Shown here: in pieces, positions 24,484 through 32,121 of the stretch
How positions within the stretch are numbered: position 1 is the stretch's first letter
Layout of the letters: the number at the start of each line of letters is the position of its first letter
Assembly: GCF_023101165.1 (NCBI RefSeq)
Contig: NZ_CP078076.1
Coordinates: 310,001 to 374,000, forward strand
DNA: 64,000 bases
Direction: 5' to 3'
DNA from: Microbacterium sufflavum
GTDB taxonomy: Bacteria; Actinomycetota; Actinomycetes; Actinomycetales; Microbacteriaceae
Position numbers and translations under genes: made by a program
The notes under the pieces: generated by a model
Database searches by the model: none
Seen by the model: the letters and a program-made list of their open reading frames with translations, nothing else
What the model was told of the DNA's origin: nothing

Positions 24484-25539
24484 ATGAGCACCGACGCGCA
24501 CACCGGAGAGTCCGTCCACCCCACGAGGGCCCGGAAGCCCTGGCACCGCACGAAGGTGATCGTGGTGATCGTGGTGGCCGTCGCCGCCGTGGTCGCCCTC
24601 ATCAGCAGCCTCACCCCCTGGCCGTCCGCCATGGTCATCCGCGCGGTGTTCACGAAGGGCGGCGACGAGACCGCCGCCGAGATGGACAAGCACGTGCCCG
24701 ACACCGCGCTCGACGTGCAGCAGGGGATCGCGTACGGCGACGCGGGCACCGACACGACGATGGACGTGTTCCGCCCGGCCGACGCCGACGGTCCACTGCC
24801 GACCGTGGTGTGGATCCACGGGGGCGCCTGGATCTCGGGCGAGAAGGAGAACGTCGACCCGTACCTCCGGATCCTCGCGGCCGAGGGCTACACGACCGTC
24901 GGGGTGAACTACACGATCGGGCCCGAGGGCGTGTACCCGCTCGCCGTGCGGCAGCTCGACCAGGCCCTCGCCTACATCGACGAGCACGCCGCGGAACTCG
25001 GCATCGACCCCGACCAGATCGTGCTCGCGGGCGACTCCGCCGGCAGCCAGCTCGCCAGCCAGATGGCCGCGCTCATCACCAACCCCGACTACGCCGAGAT
25101 CGTCGGCATCGACCCGTCGCTGAAGGCCGACCAGCTCGCCGCCACGATCCTCAACTGCGGCGTGTACGACCTCGCGGCCCTGGCCGAGCTCGACGGCATC
25201 GCCGGCTGGGGCCTCAAGACCGCGATGTGGGCGTACTCGGGCACCAAGACCTGGGCGGAGGACTCCACCGGGTCGACGATGTCGACGCTCGACTGGGTCA
25301 CGGCGGACTTCCCCGCCACCTACATCTCCGGCGGCAACGGCGACGGTCTCACCTGGCTCCAGTCGATCCCGATGGCGAAGCGCCTCGAGTCCCTGGGTGT
25401 GGAGGTGACGACGCTGTTCTGGCCGATGGATCACGAGCCCGCCCTGCCGCACGAGTACCAGTTCCACCTCGACCTGCCGGATGCCCGGACCGCTCTGGAC
25501 GAGACGATCGCGTTCCTGGGGAAGCACACCACCCGCTGA
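24484..25539 (+). CDS. Membrane-anchored alpha/beta hydrolase
   Basis: A 351-residue esterase/lipase-type enzyme with one N-terminal membrane helix (about 23-45), so the catalytic domain should face outward. The oxyanion motif HGGAW and nucleophile GDSAGS are those of the hormone-sensitive-lipase group; the acid and His are probably in the C-terminal third (YISGGNGDG, PMDHEPALPH). GGGAGGG precedes the ATG. It is a single gene; the substrate is unknown. Confidence 0.88.
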   Translation: MSTDAHTGESVHPTRARKPWHRTKVIVVIVVAVAAVVALISSLTPWPSAMVIRAVFTKGGDETAAEMDKHVPDTALDVQQGIAYGDAGTDTTMDVFRPADADGPLPTVVWIHGGAWISGEKENVDPYLRILAAEGYTTVGVNYTIGPEGVYPLAVRQLDQALAYIDEHAAELGIDPDQIVLAGDSAGSQLASQMAALITNPDYAEIVGIDPSLKADQLAATILNCGVYDLAALAELDGIAGWGLKTAMWAYSGTKTWAEDSTGSTMSTLDWVTADFPATYISGGNGDGLTWLQSIPMAKRLESLGVEVTTLFWPMDHEPALPHEYQFHLDLPDARTALDETIAFLGKHTTR

Positions 25540-25540
25540 G

Positions 25541-25582
25541 AACATTTCACTCCCGTGACGGTCGCCACAGAAGTGATATGTT
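25541..25582. promoter_or_regulatory. kyn operon promoter with 11-bp inverted repeat
   Basis: AACATTTCACT (25541-25551) and AGTGATATGTT (25572-25582) pair at 10 of 11 positions. The right arm contains the -10 box TATGTT (25577-25582), which is 6 bp before the kynA ATG. This is the probable site of the PaaX-type regulator encoded at the end of the operon. Confidence 0.6.
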
Positions 25583-25588
25583 TTCCGC

Positions 25589-26440
25589 ATGCACCCGGAG
25601 AACCAGCGCGCCCTGGAAGACGGCATCGTCACCGACCTCACCGGACGGATGACCTACGGCTCGTACCTCGCCCTGGATCAGCTGCTCACCGCACAGCACC
25701 CCGTGAGCCAGCCGGAGCACCACGACGAGATGCTGTTCATCATCCAGCACCAGACCACCGAGCTGTGGCTCAAGCAGGTGCTGCACGAGCTGTCCTCCGC
25801 GCGCACGCTGCTGGCCGCCGACGACCTGCGTGAAGCCCTCAAGCGCATCGCCAGGGTCAAGAAGATCCAAGACGTGATGACGCAGCAGTGGTCCGTGCTC
25901 GCCACCCTCACCCCGACCGAATACGCGCAGTTCCGCGGCTCACTCGGCACCTCGTCCGGCTTCCAGTCGGTGCAGTACCGCGCCGTGGAGTTCGCGCTGG
26001 GCAACAAGAACGAGAAGATGCTCGGCGTCTTCCGCGACCATCCCGCGAACCTGGCGCTGCTCACCGCCGAGTGGGAGAAGCCCACGCTGTACGACGAGTT
26101 CCTGCGCTACGCCTCCCGCCGCGGACTGCCCGTTCCGGCCGAGATCCTCGACCGAGACGTGCGCGAGCCCTACCGCGAGACCCCGGCGCTGGTCCCCGCG
26201 ATCCGCGCCATCTACCAGGACCCCGGCACGCACTGGGACCTGTACGAGGCGTGCGAAGACCTGGTCGACCTGGAGGACAACTTCCAGTTCTGGCGGTTCC
26301 GGCACCTCAAGACCGTGTCGCGCACGATCGGCATGAAGGTCGGCACGGGCGGCTCCAGCGGCGTCGGATTCCTGCAGCGCGCCCTCGACCTCACGTTCTT
26401 CCCCGAGCTCTACACCGTCCGCACCGAGATCGGCGGCTGA
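25589..26440 (+). CDS. kynA: Tryptophan 2,3-dioxygenase
   Basis: A haem enzyme of 283 residues opening the indole ring of tryptophan with O2 to give N-formylkynurenine, the first step of the kynurenine pathway. Family motifs are MTYGSYLALDQLL, DEMLFIIQHQTTELWLKQ, RGSLGTSSGFQS and GTGGSSGVGFL. No signal peptide is present. TATGTT 6 bp before the ATG and the missing ribosome site imply a leaderless operon mRNA. Confidence 0.95.
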   Translation: MHPENQRALEDGIVTDLTGRMTYGSYLALDQLLTAQHPVSQPEHHDEMLFIIQHQTTELWLKQVLHELSSARTLLAADDLREALKRIARVKKIQDVMTQQWSVLATLTPTEYAQFRGSLGTSSGFQSVQYRAVEFALGNKNEKMLGVFRDHPANLALLTAEWEKPTLYDEFLRYASRRGLPVPAEILDRDVREPYRETPALVPAIRAIYQDPGTHWDLYEACEDLVDLEDNFQFWRFRHLKTVSRTIGMKVGTGGSSGVGFLQRALDLTFFPELYTVRTEIGG

Positions 26441-26441
26441 G

Positions 26442-27407
26442 ATGCACGCCGCGACGTACTTCGACGGCACCCGGTGGCGCGACGGCGTCGTCGAGGCGAC
26501 CGCGGAACACGTGCGGCTCCGCGCCGAGACTCCGGCCCCCGGCCTCCCTCGCGTCCCCGGCGGGGTCGTCGGCGGCTTCACCGACCACCACGTGCACCTG
26601 CAGCTCGTCGACCACGCCCTGCTGCGCACCTCGCGCCTCGCCCGGGTCGACGACCTGGGCGGGAACCCCGCGGTGCTGCGTGAGCTCGCGGTGCACACCT
26701 CGGCCACCCCCGATCACGCCGTCGAGGTCCGGTACGCCGGAGCGTTCCTCACCCCGCCCGGCGGCTACCCGTCCGACCGCGACTGGGCCCCCGCGGGGTC
26801 GGTGCGGGAGGTCGCGGACGAGGCTGCCGCCGTCGCCGCGGTCGATGAGCTCGCGGCCGCCGGGGTCGCCCTCCTCAAGGTCGCCGGCAACAGCACGGCC
26901 GGTCCGGTGTTCGCCGACGCGCTCGTCCACGCGATCGTCGAGCGCGCGGACGCGCACGGCCTGCCGGTGGTCGTGCACGCCGAGGGCCCCGACGAGGCGC
27001 AGCGGGCCGTACGCCTCGGAGCCGCCCGCCTCGCGCACGCGCCGTTCACCGAGCGCCTCGACGACGCCGAGGTCGCCCGCCACGCGGCCTCGGTCTCCTG
27101 GATCTCGACCCTCGCGATCCACGACCCCGCCGCCCTGCGCATCGCCGTCGACAACGTGCGACGGTTCCACGCCGCCGGGGGCACCGTGCTCTACGGCACC
27201 GACATGGGCAACGGCCCCACCCCGGTCGACCTCCACCCCGCCGAGCTCGACGCCCTCCGCCGCGCGGGGCTCGACGACGCCGCCCTGCTGCGCGCCCTCG
27301 CCCCCGTGGACCCGCTGCAGCCCGGCGCGCTGCTGCTCCTGCTACCCGACGGCTCGACCGATCCGTTCGACGCCCGCCCGCTGACCCCCGCCGACCTGAA
27401 GGTGTGA
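26442..27407 (+). CDS. Amidohydrolase, candidate N-formylkynurenine formamidase
   Basis: A 321-residue amidohydrolase-superfamily protein between kynA and kynU, exactly where kynB (N-formylkynurenine to kynurenine plus formate) is expected; no KynB-type cyclase gene is nearby. The metal motif HxH is in TDHHVHLQL, and further ligands are suggested by LLKVAGNS, VVVHAEGP, ARLAHAPF and GTDMGNG. It starts 1 bp after the kynA stop and ends 1 bp before kynU, so it is co-translated. The formamidase role is inferred from position. Confidence 0.75.
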   Translation: MHAATYFDGTRWRDGVVEATAEHVRLRAETPAPGLPRVPGGVVGGFTDHHVHLQLVDHALLRTSRLARVDDLGGNPAVLRELAVHTSATPDHAVEVRYAGAFLTPPGGYPSDRDWAPAGSVREVADEAAAVAAVDELAAAGVALLKVAGNSTAGPVFADALVHAIVERADAHGLPVVVHAEGPDEAQRAVRLGAARLAHAPFTERLDDAEVARHAASVSWISTLAIHDPAALRIAVDNVRRFHAAGGTVLYGTDMGNGPTPVDLHPAELDALRRAGLDDAALLRALAPVDPLQPGALLLLLPDGSTDPFDARPLTPADLKV

Positions 27408-27408
27408 C

Positions 27409-28650
27409 ATGACCGACCGTTCCTCCGACGCCGCCCTGCTCGACGCCGCCCGCGCCCTCGACGCGGCCGACCCGCTCGCCGCGCACCTCGACGCGTTCGC
27501 CGAGGCGCCGGGGGTCACGGCCTACCTCGACGGGAACTCCCTCGGCCGCCCCCTGCGGGACATGCCGGAGAAGCTCGCCGCGTTCGTGCGCGAGGACTGG
27601 GGCACCCGGCTCATCCGCTCGTGGGACGAGCAGTGGATGGCACTGCCGATGCGCCTGGGCGACCGCATCGGCGAGGTCGCGCTCGGAGCCGCCCCCGGGC
27701 AGACCGTCGTGGCCGACTCGACCAGCGTGCTCATCTACAAGCTCATGCGCGCCGCGGCCGCCGCCGACCCCGCCCGCACGGAGCTCGTGATCGAGACGGG
27801 CAACTTCCCCACCGACCGGTTCCTCGCCGAGGGCGTCGCCGCCGAGACGGGGCTGACCATCCGCTGGCTGGAACCCGACCCGGTGCACGGCGTGACGGTG
27901 GACGACGTGACGGCCGCGGTGTCCGACCGCACCGCGCTCGTGTCGCTCAGCCACGTGGACTACCGCTCGGGCGCGCTGGCGGACATGCCGGGCATCACGG
28001 CGGCGGCGCACGAGGCGGGGGCGCTCATGATGTGGGACCTGTGCCACTCGGCCGGCGTCGTGCCGATGCAGCTGGACGCGTGGGGCGTCGACCTCGCGGT
28101 CGGCTGCACCTACAAGTACCTGAACGGCGGCCCGGGCTCCCCCGCGTTCGCGTACCTCCGCCACGGGCTGCAGGGGGTGCTCCGGCAGCCGATCCAGGGG
28201 TGGTGGAGCGCGGAGGACATCTTCGCGATGGGGCCGGAGTACGTGCCGAGCGGCGACATCCGGCAGCTGCTCAGCGGCACGCCGCCCGTCACCTCGATGC
28301 TCGCGATGCAGGGGATGCTCGACCTGATCGAGCAGTCGACGATCGCGGGGGTGCGGGCCAAGTCGCAGTCGCTGACCGATCTCGCGGTGCGCGCGTACGA
28401 CGAGGTGCTCGCCCCGCTCGGCGTGCGGCTGCTGAGCCCCCGCGACTCCGCGCGACGCGGCGGGCATGTGACGATCGGCCACCCCGACTTCCGCGACGTC
28501 ACCCGCCGGCTCTGGGCGGACGGCATCATCCCCGACTTCCGCTTCCCCGACGGCATCCGCCTCGGACTCTCCCCGCTCAGCACCTCGCACGTCGAGACGA
28601 TCACGGGCGTGCTGGCCGTGCGCGACGCCCTGGAGTCCGATGACGACTGA
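27409..28650 (+). CDS. kynU: Kynureninase
   Basis: A PLP enzyme of 413 residues that cleaves kynurenine (or 3-hydroxykynurenine) to anthranilate (or 3-hydroxyanthranilate) and alanine. The PLP Lys is in LAVGCTYKYLNGGPGSPAF, upstream Asp/His in MMWDLCHSAG, and the C-terminal substrate loop is SPRDSARRGGHVTIGH. No kmo gene follows, so the local route probably ends at anthranilate. It overlaps the regulator gene by 11 bp. Confidence 0.95.
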   Translation: MTDRSSDAALLDAARALDAADPLAAHLDAFAEAPGVTAYLDGNSLGRPLRDMPEKLAAFVREDWGTRLIRSWDEQWMALPMRLGDRIGEVALGAAPGQTVVADSTSVLIYKLMRAAAAADPARTELVIETGNFPTDRFLAEGVAAETGLTIRWLEPDPVHGVTVDDVTAAVSDRTALVSLSHVDYRSGALADMPGITAAAHEAGALMMWDLCHSAGVVPMQLDAWGVDLAVGCTYKYLNGGPGSPAFAYLRHGLQGVLRQPIQGWWSAEDIFAMGPEYVPSGDIRQLLSGTPPVTSMLAMQGMLDLIEQSTIAGVRAKSQSLTDLAVRAYDEVLAPLGVRLLSPRDSARRGGHVTIGHPDFRDVTRRLWADGIIPDFRFPDGIRLGLSPLSTSHVETITGVLAVRDALESDDD

Positions 28651-29512
28651 GGCGGCGGCGACCGCCGTGCGCGACGACATCGATGCCCGCCCCGGCAGCA
28701 CGGCGTCGCTGCTGCGGACGCTGATCGGGCTGTATCTGCGGCCCCTCGGCGGCTGGATCTCCGCCGCGCATCTCGTGCACCTCGCGGGCGAGCTGGGGAT
28801 CCCGGCCGCCCAGGCCCGCACGGGCGTGACGCGCCTGAAGCAGAAGGGGCTGCTGCTGGCCGAGCGCGGCGAGACCGCGGGATACCGCCTGAACCCGGAG
28901 GCGCTGCCCATGCTGGAGCGCGGCGACCGGCGCATCTTCACCATGCGGCAGATGGGCGACACCGACCCGTGGTGCCTGGTGTCGTTCTCGATCCCGGAGA
29001 GCGCCCGCAGCGTGCGGCATCAGCTGCGTCGCCGGCTGCAGTGGATCGGCGCGGGCGTGGTGTCACCCGCCCTGTGGATCTGCCCCGGTCACCTGCGCGA
29101 CGAGGCGACGCAGATCCTGGAAGAGCTCGGCGCGCGGCAGTGGGCGACGCTGTTCGACGCCGTGGCCCCCGCTCCCGCCGGCAGCCTCGTGGAGGCGGCA
29201 GCGCAGTGGTGGGACCTGGGTGCGCTGCGGACGGAGCACCTCGCCTTCCAGGCGTCGCTCAGCACGCTGCCGCCCGAGCCGTTCGCCGCGTATGTGCACC
29301 TGCTCGACCGATGGCGCGTGCTGCCCTACACCGACCCCGGGCTGCCCGCGTCGATGCTGCCGACGGACTGGCCCGGCGCCCGCAGCGTGGAGCGCTTCAC
29401 GGCGCTGTCGGCCGAGCTGTCCGCGCCGGCGCTGGCGCACGTGCGCGCCGTCACGGCGGCCGGGGTGGATCGGGCGGACACCCCGGACCCGGCGGTGGCG
29501 GACCGGCGCTGA
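28640..29512 (+). CDS. PaaX-family transcriptional regulator
   Basis: A 290-residue regulator with the PaaX layout: N-terminal winged helix (GGWISAAHLVHLAGELGIPAAQARTGVTRL) and C-terminal PaaX domain. PaaX represses phenylacetate genes in other bacteria; here it is the last gene of the kyn operon, overlapping kynU, and so probably senses a kynurenine-pathway intermediate. No phenylacetate genes are in the window. Confidence 0.86.
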   Translation: MTTEAAATAVRDDIDARPGSTASLLRTLIGLYLRPLGGWISAAHLVHLAGELGIPAAQARTGVTRLKQKGLLLAERGETAGYRLNPEALPMLERGDRRIFTMRQMGDTDPWCLVSFSIPESARSVRHQLRRRLQWIGAGVVSPALWICPGHLRDEATQILEELGARQWATLFDAVAPAPAGSLVEAAAQWWDLGALRTEHLAFQASLSTLPPEPFAAYVHLLDRWRVLPYTDPGLPASMLPTDWPGARSVERFTALSAELSAPALAHVRAVTAAGVDRADTPDPAVADRR

Positions 29513-29539
29513 GGACGCACCGGCCCGCCACCCACGGCC

Positions 29540-30031
29540 TCAGGCGGTCCCGGCCACCTCGGCCAGGAACCCGGTGACGTGCTCCTGCAGCCGGACGATC
29601 CGCAGGTTTCGCGCGAGCTCCCGGTCGTAGCCCTGGTACGCGAGGGGCGGCAGCATCCGCACCGAGCGGTTGCACTCGAACCCGGCGCAGGCCAGCACGC
29701 CGACCGAGTCGCCCTTGCGTCCGGCCGCACCGGCCTTGCGGGCGACGAACAGCTGCACGTCGTTGCGGAGGGTCACGTCTTCGCACCACGAGCACTGGGC
29801 GCGGGCGAGCACCCGCTGTTCGGCGCGCTGCAGCAGCACGCCCACCGGGGCGTCGTCGACCCAGGTCACGACGTAGGCGCGACGGGGCTGCTTGGGGTCG
29901 GTCCAGCCGAGGAAATCGAGCCGATCGAAGTCGATGTCGGCGAAACCGGGCGGCAGGGTGAGGTCGGAGACCTCCTTGCGGGAGGCGTTGAGGAAGGAGG
30001 CGCGGATGTCGCGCTCGTCGAGGGGACGCAT
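29540..30031 (-). CDS. FBP-domain zinc-finger protein (EF-G-binding type)
   Basis: A 163-residue protein with a C-terminal treble-clef zinc finger: CSWCEDV and CAGFECNRS supply four Cys. The LPPLAYQGYDRELARNLRIV segment is characteristic. This is the FBP C-terminal family related to FusB, the elongation factor G-binding protein conferring fusidic-acid tolerance. The N-terminal half is actinobacterial in type. Whether it binds EF-G is untested. Confidence 0.82.
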   Translation of the reverse strand: MRPLDERDIRASFLNASRKEVSDLTLPPGFADIDFDRLDFLGWTDPKQPRRAYVVTWVDDAPVGVLLQRAEQRVLARAQCSWCEDVTLRNDVQLFVARKAGAAGRKGDSVGVLACAGFECNRSVRMLPPLAYQGYDRELARNLRIVRLQEHVTGFLAEVAGTA

Positions 30032-30324
30032 GGGAGTGTGCTTTCGGACGGTCGCCGTGCGGCGATTCGGGTCGGATGGAGGACCCCGGACAGGAGCCGG
30101 GTACGGTGCAGCACCGGGGACGGGGGTTCCGCCTCCGGCCGGTCCTCAGCCTCTGCCCGCGGCGCTGAACGCGCCTGCGGCTCCGCTCCGCGCCCCGAGG
30201 GCGCTCATCGACGACAGCACCCGGCGAGCCTACACCCGATTGTTTCGCCCGATGTCGCCCGCCCTCGCGTCCCGCCGCCCGCGCCGCCTACTGTCGCCGG
30301 AACGCCGAACCGAAAGAGATCACC
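30032..30324. other. Gene-free region between divergent genes
   Basis: No convincing gene was found in 293 bp. It presumably holds the promoters of the FBP and 115-residue genes. No clear -10 box, repeat or hairpin stands out. Confidence 0.5.
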
Positions 30325-30672
30325 GTGTCCACGTCGCCCCACCGCCTGTCACCCCTCGAGGTGAGCGAGCGTGCGACGTGCATGTGCCGCGCGGGTGGCC
30401 GCTGCTCCTCGATCGCACCGGGACACGCGCTGCACCTGATCCAGGCCCGCCTGGCCGCCGCCACGCCCGCCGACTGGGCGGACGCGCTGGTCGAGTCCGC
30501 CGATCCGGTGACCGGCGACCTGGTCGTGCGCACCCTCGACGGCACCGCGCACGCCCTGTGGAACGGCTCCGGCGCCGCGCTCGAAGCGGCCGTCGGCACC
30601 CCCGTCGCCCTCCACCTCCCCTACGGCGTGCTGGCCGTGGGAGACGCGCGCTTCAACGTCGCCACCATCTGA
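30325..30672 (+). CDS. Hypothetical protein with N-terminal Cys motif
   Basis: A 115-residue protein of unknown function, starting at GTG. The N-terminal part contains a Cys cluster (ATCMCRAGGRCSS); the rest looks like a small beta-rich domain (VTGDLVVRTLDGTAHALW, VALHLPYGVLAVGDARFNVA). It is convergent with the copper-storage gene, 19 bp apart. A metal or redox role is possible but unproven. Confidence 0.55.
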   Translation: MSTSPHRLSPLEVSERATCMCRAGGRCSSIAPGHALHLIQARLAAATPADWADALVESADPVTGDLVVRTLDGTAHALWNGSGAALEAAVGTPVALHLPYGVLAVGDARFNVATI

Positions 30673-30691
30673 CGGCGACCGTCCTGCCGCG

Positions 30692-31093
30692 TCAGGCGCT
30701 CGCCATCATCATGTCGCGCACGGCCATGCACGCGTTCATGCACGCCTGGCATGCCTGCGCGCAGAGGCGGCAGACGTCGCTGTGATCGGCGTGCTGCATG
30801 CACTCGTCCATGCACATCTGGCACATGGCGATGCACGCGTCGAGCATCGCCATCATCGTCGCGGGGGTCATGCCCTGCATCCGCAGCATCGACCGCATCA
30901 TCGTGTGGCACATGTCGGCGCAGTTCATGCACGCGGGCGCGCAGTCCATCAGCTGCGTCGAGCACACGGTGCACGCCTGCTCGCACGCGGCGCACGCGTC
31001 CATGCAGGCCTGCAGCACCGCCATGTCCATCATCGCCATGTCGGGCATGGACTCCACGCTCTTCGACATCGCGCCCATCATCGTCGCGTCCAT
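30692..31093 (-). CDS. Four-helix-bundle copper-storage protein (Csp/DUF326)
   Basis: A 133-residue protein with 18 Cys and about 30 Met. Cys fall in CxxxC and CxxC steps along helices (ACMDACAACEQACTVC, CRLCAQACQAC), the pattern of Csp proteins, whose bundle core binds many Cu(I) ions. There is no Tat or Sec signal, so it is probably cytosolic like Csp3. The Met-rich N-terminal 25 residues (SMPDMAMMDM) are an extra feature. The ATG at 31093 has GGGAG 8-9 bp upstream; TAGCCT is a likely -10 box about 55 bp upstream. Confidence 0.88.
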   Translation of the reverse strand: MDATMMGAMSKSVESMPDMAMMDMAVLQACMDACAACEQACTVCSTQLMDCAPACMNCADMCHTMMRSMLRMQGMTPATMMAMLDACIAMCQMCMDECMQHADHSDVCRLCAQACQACMNACMAVRDMMMASA

Positions 31094-31209
31094 CGGGCTC
31101 CGCTCCCTTCGTCGAGGACAGCGGGCAGGACCACCCGCCTGGCGCCAGGCTAGCCGCTGCGGGGGCTCGCGTCGATGGGGGCGGAACGCTGACACGGCAG
31201 GGAGCGATT

Positions 31210-31248
31210 GTCAATCCCGTGGACCCTCGTCGCGGCCGATGCGAGGCT
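31210..31248 (+). promoter_or_regulatory. Stress-box promoter of the CsbD gene
   Basis: GTCAATCCC (31210-31218), 24 bp, then GAGGCT (31243-31248). CsbD is itself a SigB-controlled stress gene in Bacillus, which supports a stress role for the box. Confidence 0.65.
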
Positions 31249-31285
31249 CGGAGAGCAATCGATCCGCCGAGGAGAGGAGCCCCAC

Positions 31286-31492
31286 ATGAGTGGCGCAGAC
31301 GACATGAAGAACTCCGCCGAGAAGCTGGGCGGGAAGGTCAAGGAGGGCGTGGGCAAGCTCACCGACAACGAGAAGCTCGAGGCCGAGGGCCAGGCGGATC
31401 AGGTGAAGGCTGACGCCAAGCAGGCCGGCGAGAACGTGAAGGACGCCGCAGGCAAGGCCGGCGACAGCGTCCGGGACGCGTTCGACCGCTGA
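31286..31492 (+). CDS. CsbD family stress protein
   Basis: A 68-residue hydrophilic protein of the CsbD family, whose Bacillus and E. coli (YjbJ) members are induced by general stress; the molecular role is unknown. KVKEGVGKLTDNEKLEAEGQ is the family signature, followed by an Ala/Lys/Asp helix. A GGAGAGGAG site precedes the ATG, and a stress box lies about 40 bp upstream of it. Confidence 0.92.
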   Translation: MSGADDMKNSAEKLGGKVKEGVGKLTDNEKLEAEGQADQVKADAKQAGENVKDAAGKAGDSVRDAFDR

Positions 31493-31517
31493 TCCCGCCC
31501 CGCTGATCCCATGAAGA

Positions 31518-31550
31518 GGGGGAGGCCCGCCGGACCGGCGAGCCTCCCCC
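31518..31550. terminator. Bidirectional terminator hairpin
   Basis: GGGGGAGGC (31518-31526) pairs perfectly with GCCTCCCCC (31542-31550), and an inner GC stem extends it. It sits between the convergent csbD and small membrane protein genes. Confidence 0.75.
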
Positions 31551-31562
31551 TCCGCATACGGG

Positions 31563-31727
31563 TCAGACCTTGCGGCTGCCGCTGATCGCTCGGATCAGCC
31601 AGGCGATCACGGCGATAGCCAGGAGCACCAGACCGACCCACAGCAGGAACTGGAGCGACTGCACCAGTCCTCCGGTGATCGCGAGGATCACGGCGATGAC
31701 GATGACGATGATCAGGAGGATGTTCAT
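31563..31727 (-). CDS. 54-residue small membrane protein
   Basis: MNILLIIVIVIAV opens a protein of two closely spaced transmembrane helices with a short cationic tail (AISGSRKV). It is too short for many gene callers. Function is unknown, but a stress box lies 49-88 bp upstream, so it probably belongs with CsbD. The AGG-rich region before the ATG offers only a modest ribosome site. Confidence 0.7.
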   Translation of the reverse strand: MNILLIIVIVIAVILAITGGLVQSLQFLLWVGLVLLAIAVIAWLIRAISGSRKV

Positions 31728-31775
31728 CGGTCTTTCCCTTCTCTGGGGGCGCGGGCGCCCGACTGCGGTGCCCTC

Positions 31776-31815
31776 ACGCTAGACCGCACGGACACCCTCG
31801 TTCGAGGGGGTTGAC
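31776..31815 (-). promoter_or_regulatory. Stress-box promoter of the small membrane protein
   Basis: On the minus strand GTCAACCCC (31807-31815), 25 bp, then TAGCGT (31776-31781). A CCTCGAACGAGGG palindrome lies just inside the spacer. Confidence 0.65.
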
Positions 31816-31848
31816 TTCCACCCTCCGAGTGCGCGAAGGAGCAGAGCA

Positions 31849-32115
31849 ATGCCAGGAGCACGCAACAACTCCCTGAAGGACCCGGAGCTGTACGAAGAGC
31901 TCCGGGACGACGGAGCCTCGAAGGAGAAGGCCGCACGCATCTCCAACGCCGCCGCCAGGGACGGCCGCAGCACGGTCGGCCGCCGGGGCGGGAAGCACGG
32001 CGACTACGAGGACTGGACGGTCGCCGAACTGCGCAAGCGGGCCAAGGAGATCGGACTGACCGGCTACAGCGGGAAGCGCAAGGCGGAGCTCATCTCCGCT
32101 CTGCGCGACCACTGA
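31849..32115 (+). CDS. DUF7218 / Rho N-terminal-like (SAP-type) protein
   Basis: An 88-residue basic protein. The N-terminal half (NNSLKDPELYEELRDDGASKEKAARISNAAA) is DUF7218-like; the C-terminal half (WTVAELRKRAKEIGLTGYSG, then KRKAELISAL) is a Rho N-terminal/SAP-like helix-extended-loop-helix that binds nucleic acid in other proteins. It is common in actinobacteria next to stress genes. AAGGAG lies 9 bp before the ATG. It is followed after 6 bp by the YbdK-like gene. Confidence 0.82.
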   Translation: MPGARNNSLKDPELYEELRDDGASKEKAARISNAAARDGRSTVGRRGGKHGDYEDWTVAELRKRAKEIGLTGYSGKRKAELISALRDH

Positions 32116-32121
32116 GGCGGG

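Noticed and set aside
27046..28962. Long minus-strand frame opposite kynU and the PaaX gene
   Set aside because: No domain, no ribosome site; the sense genes are clear family members.
31811..31849. Second promoter (TTGACT) toward the DUF7218 gene
   Set aside because: No -10 box is found at 16-19 bp; the TTGAC is simply the complement of the stress box for the divergent gene.
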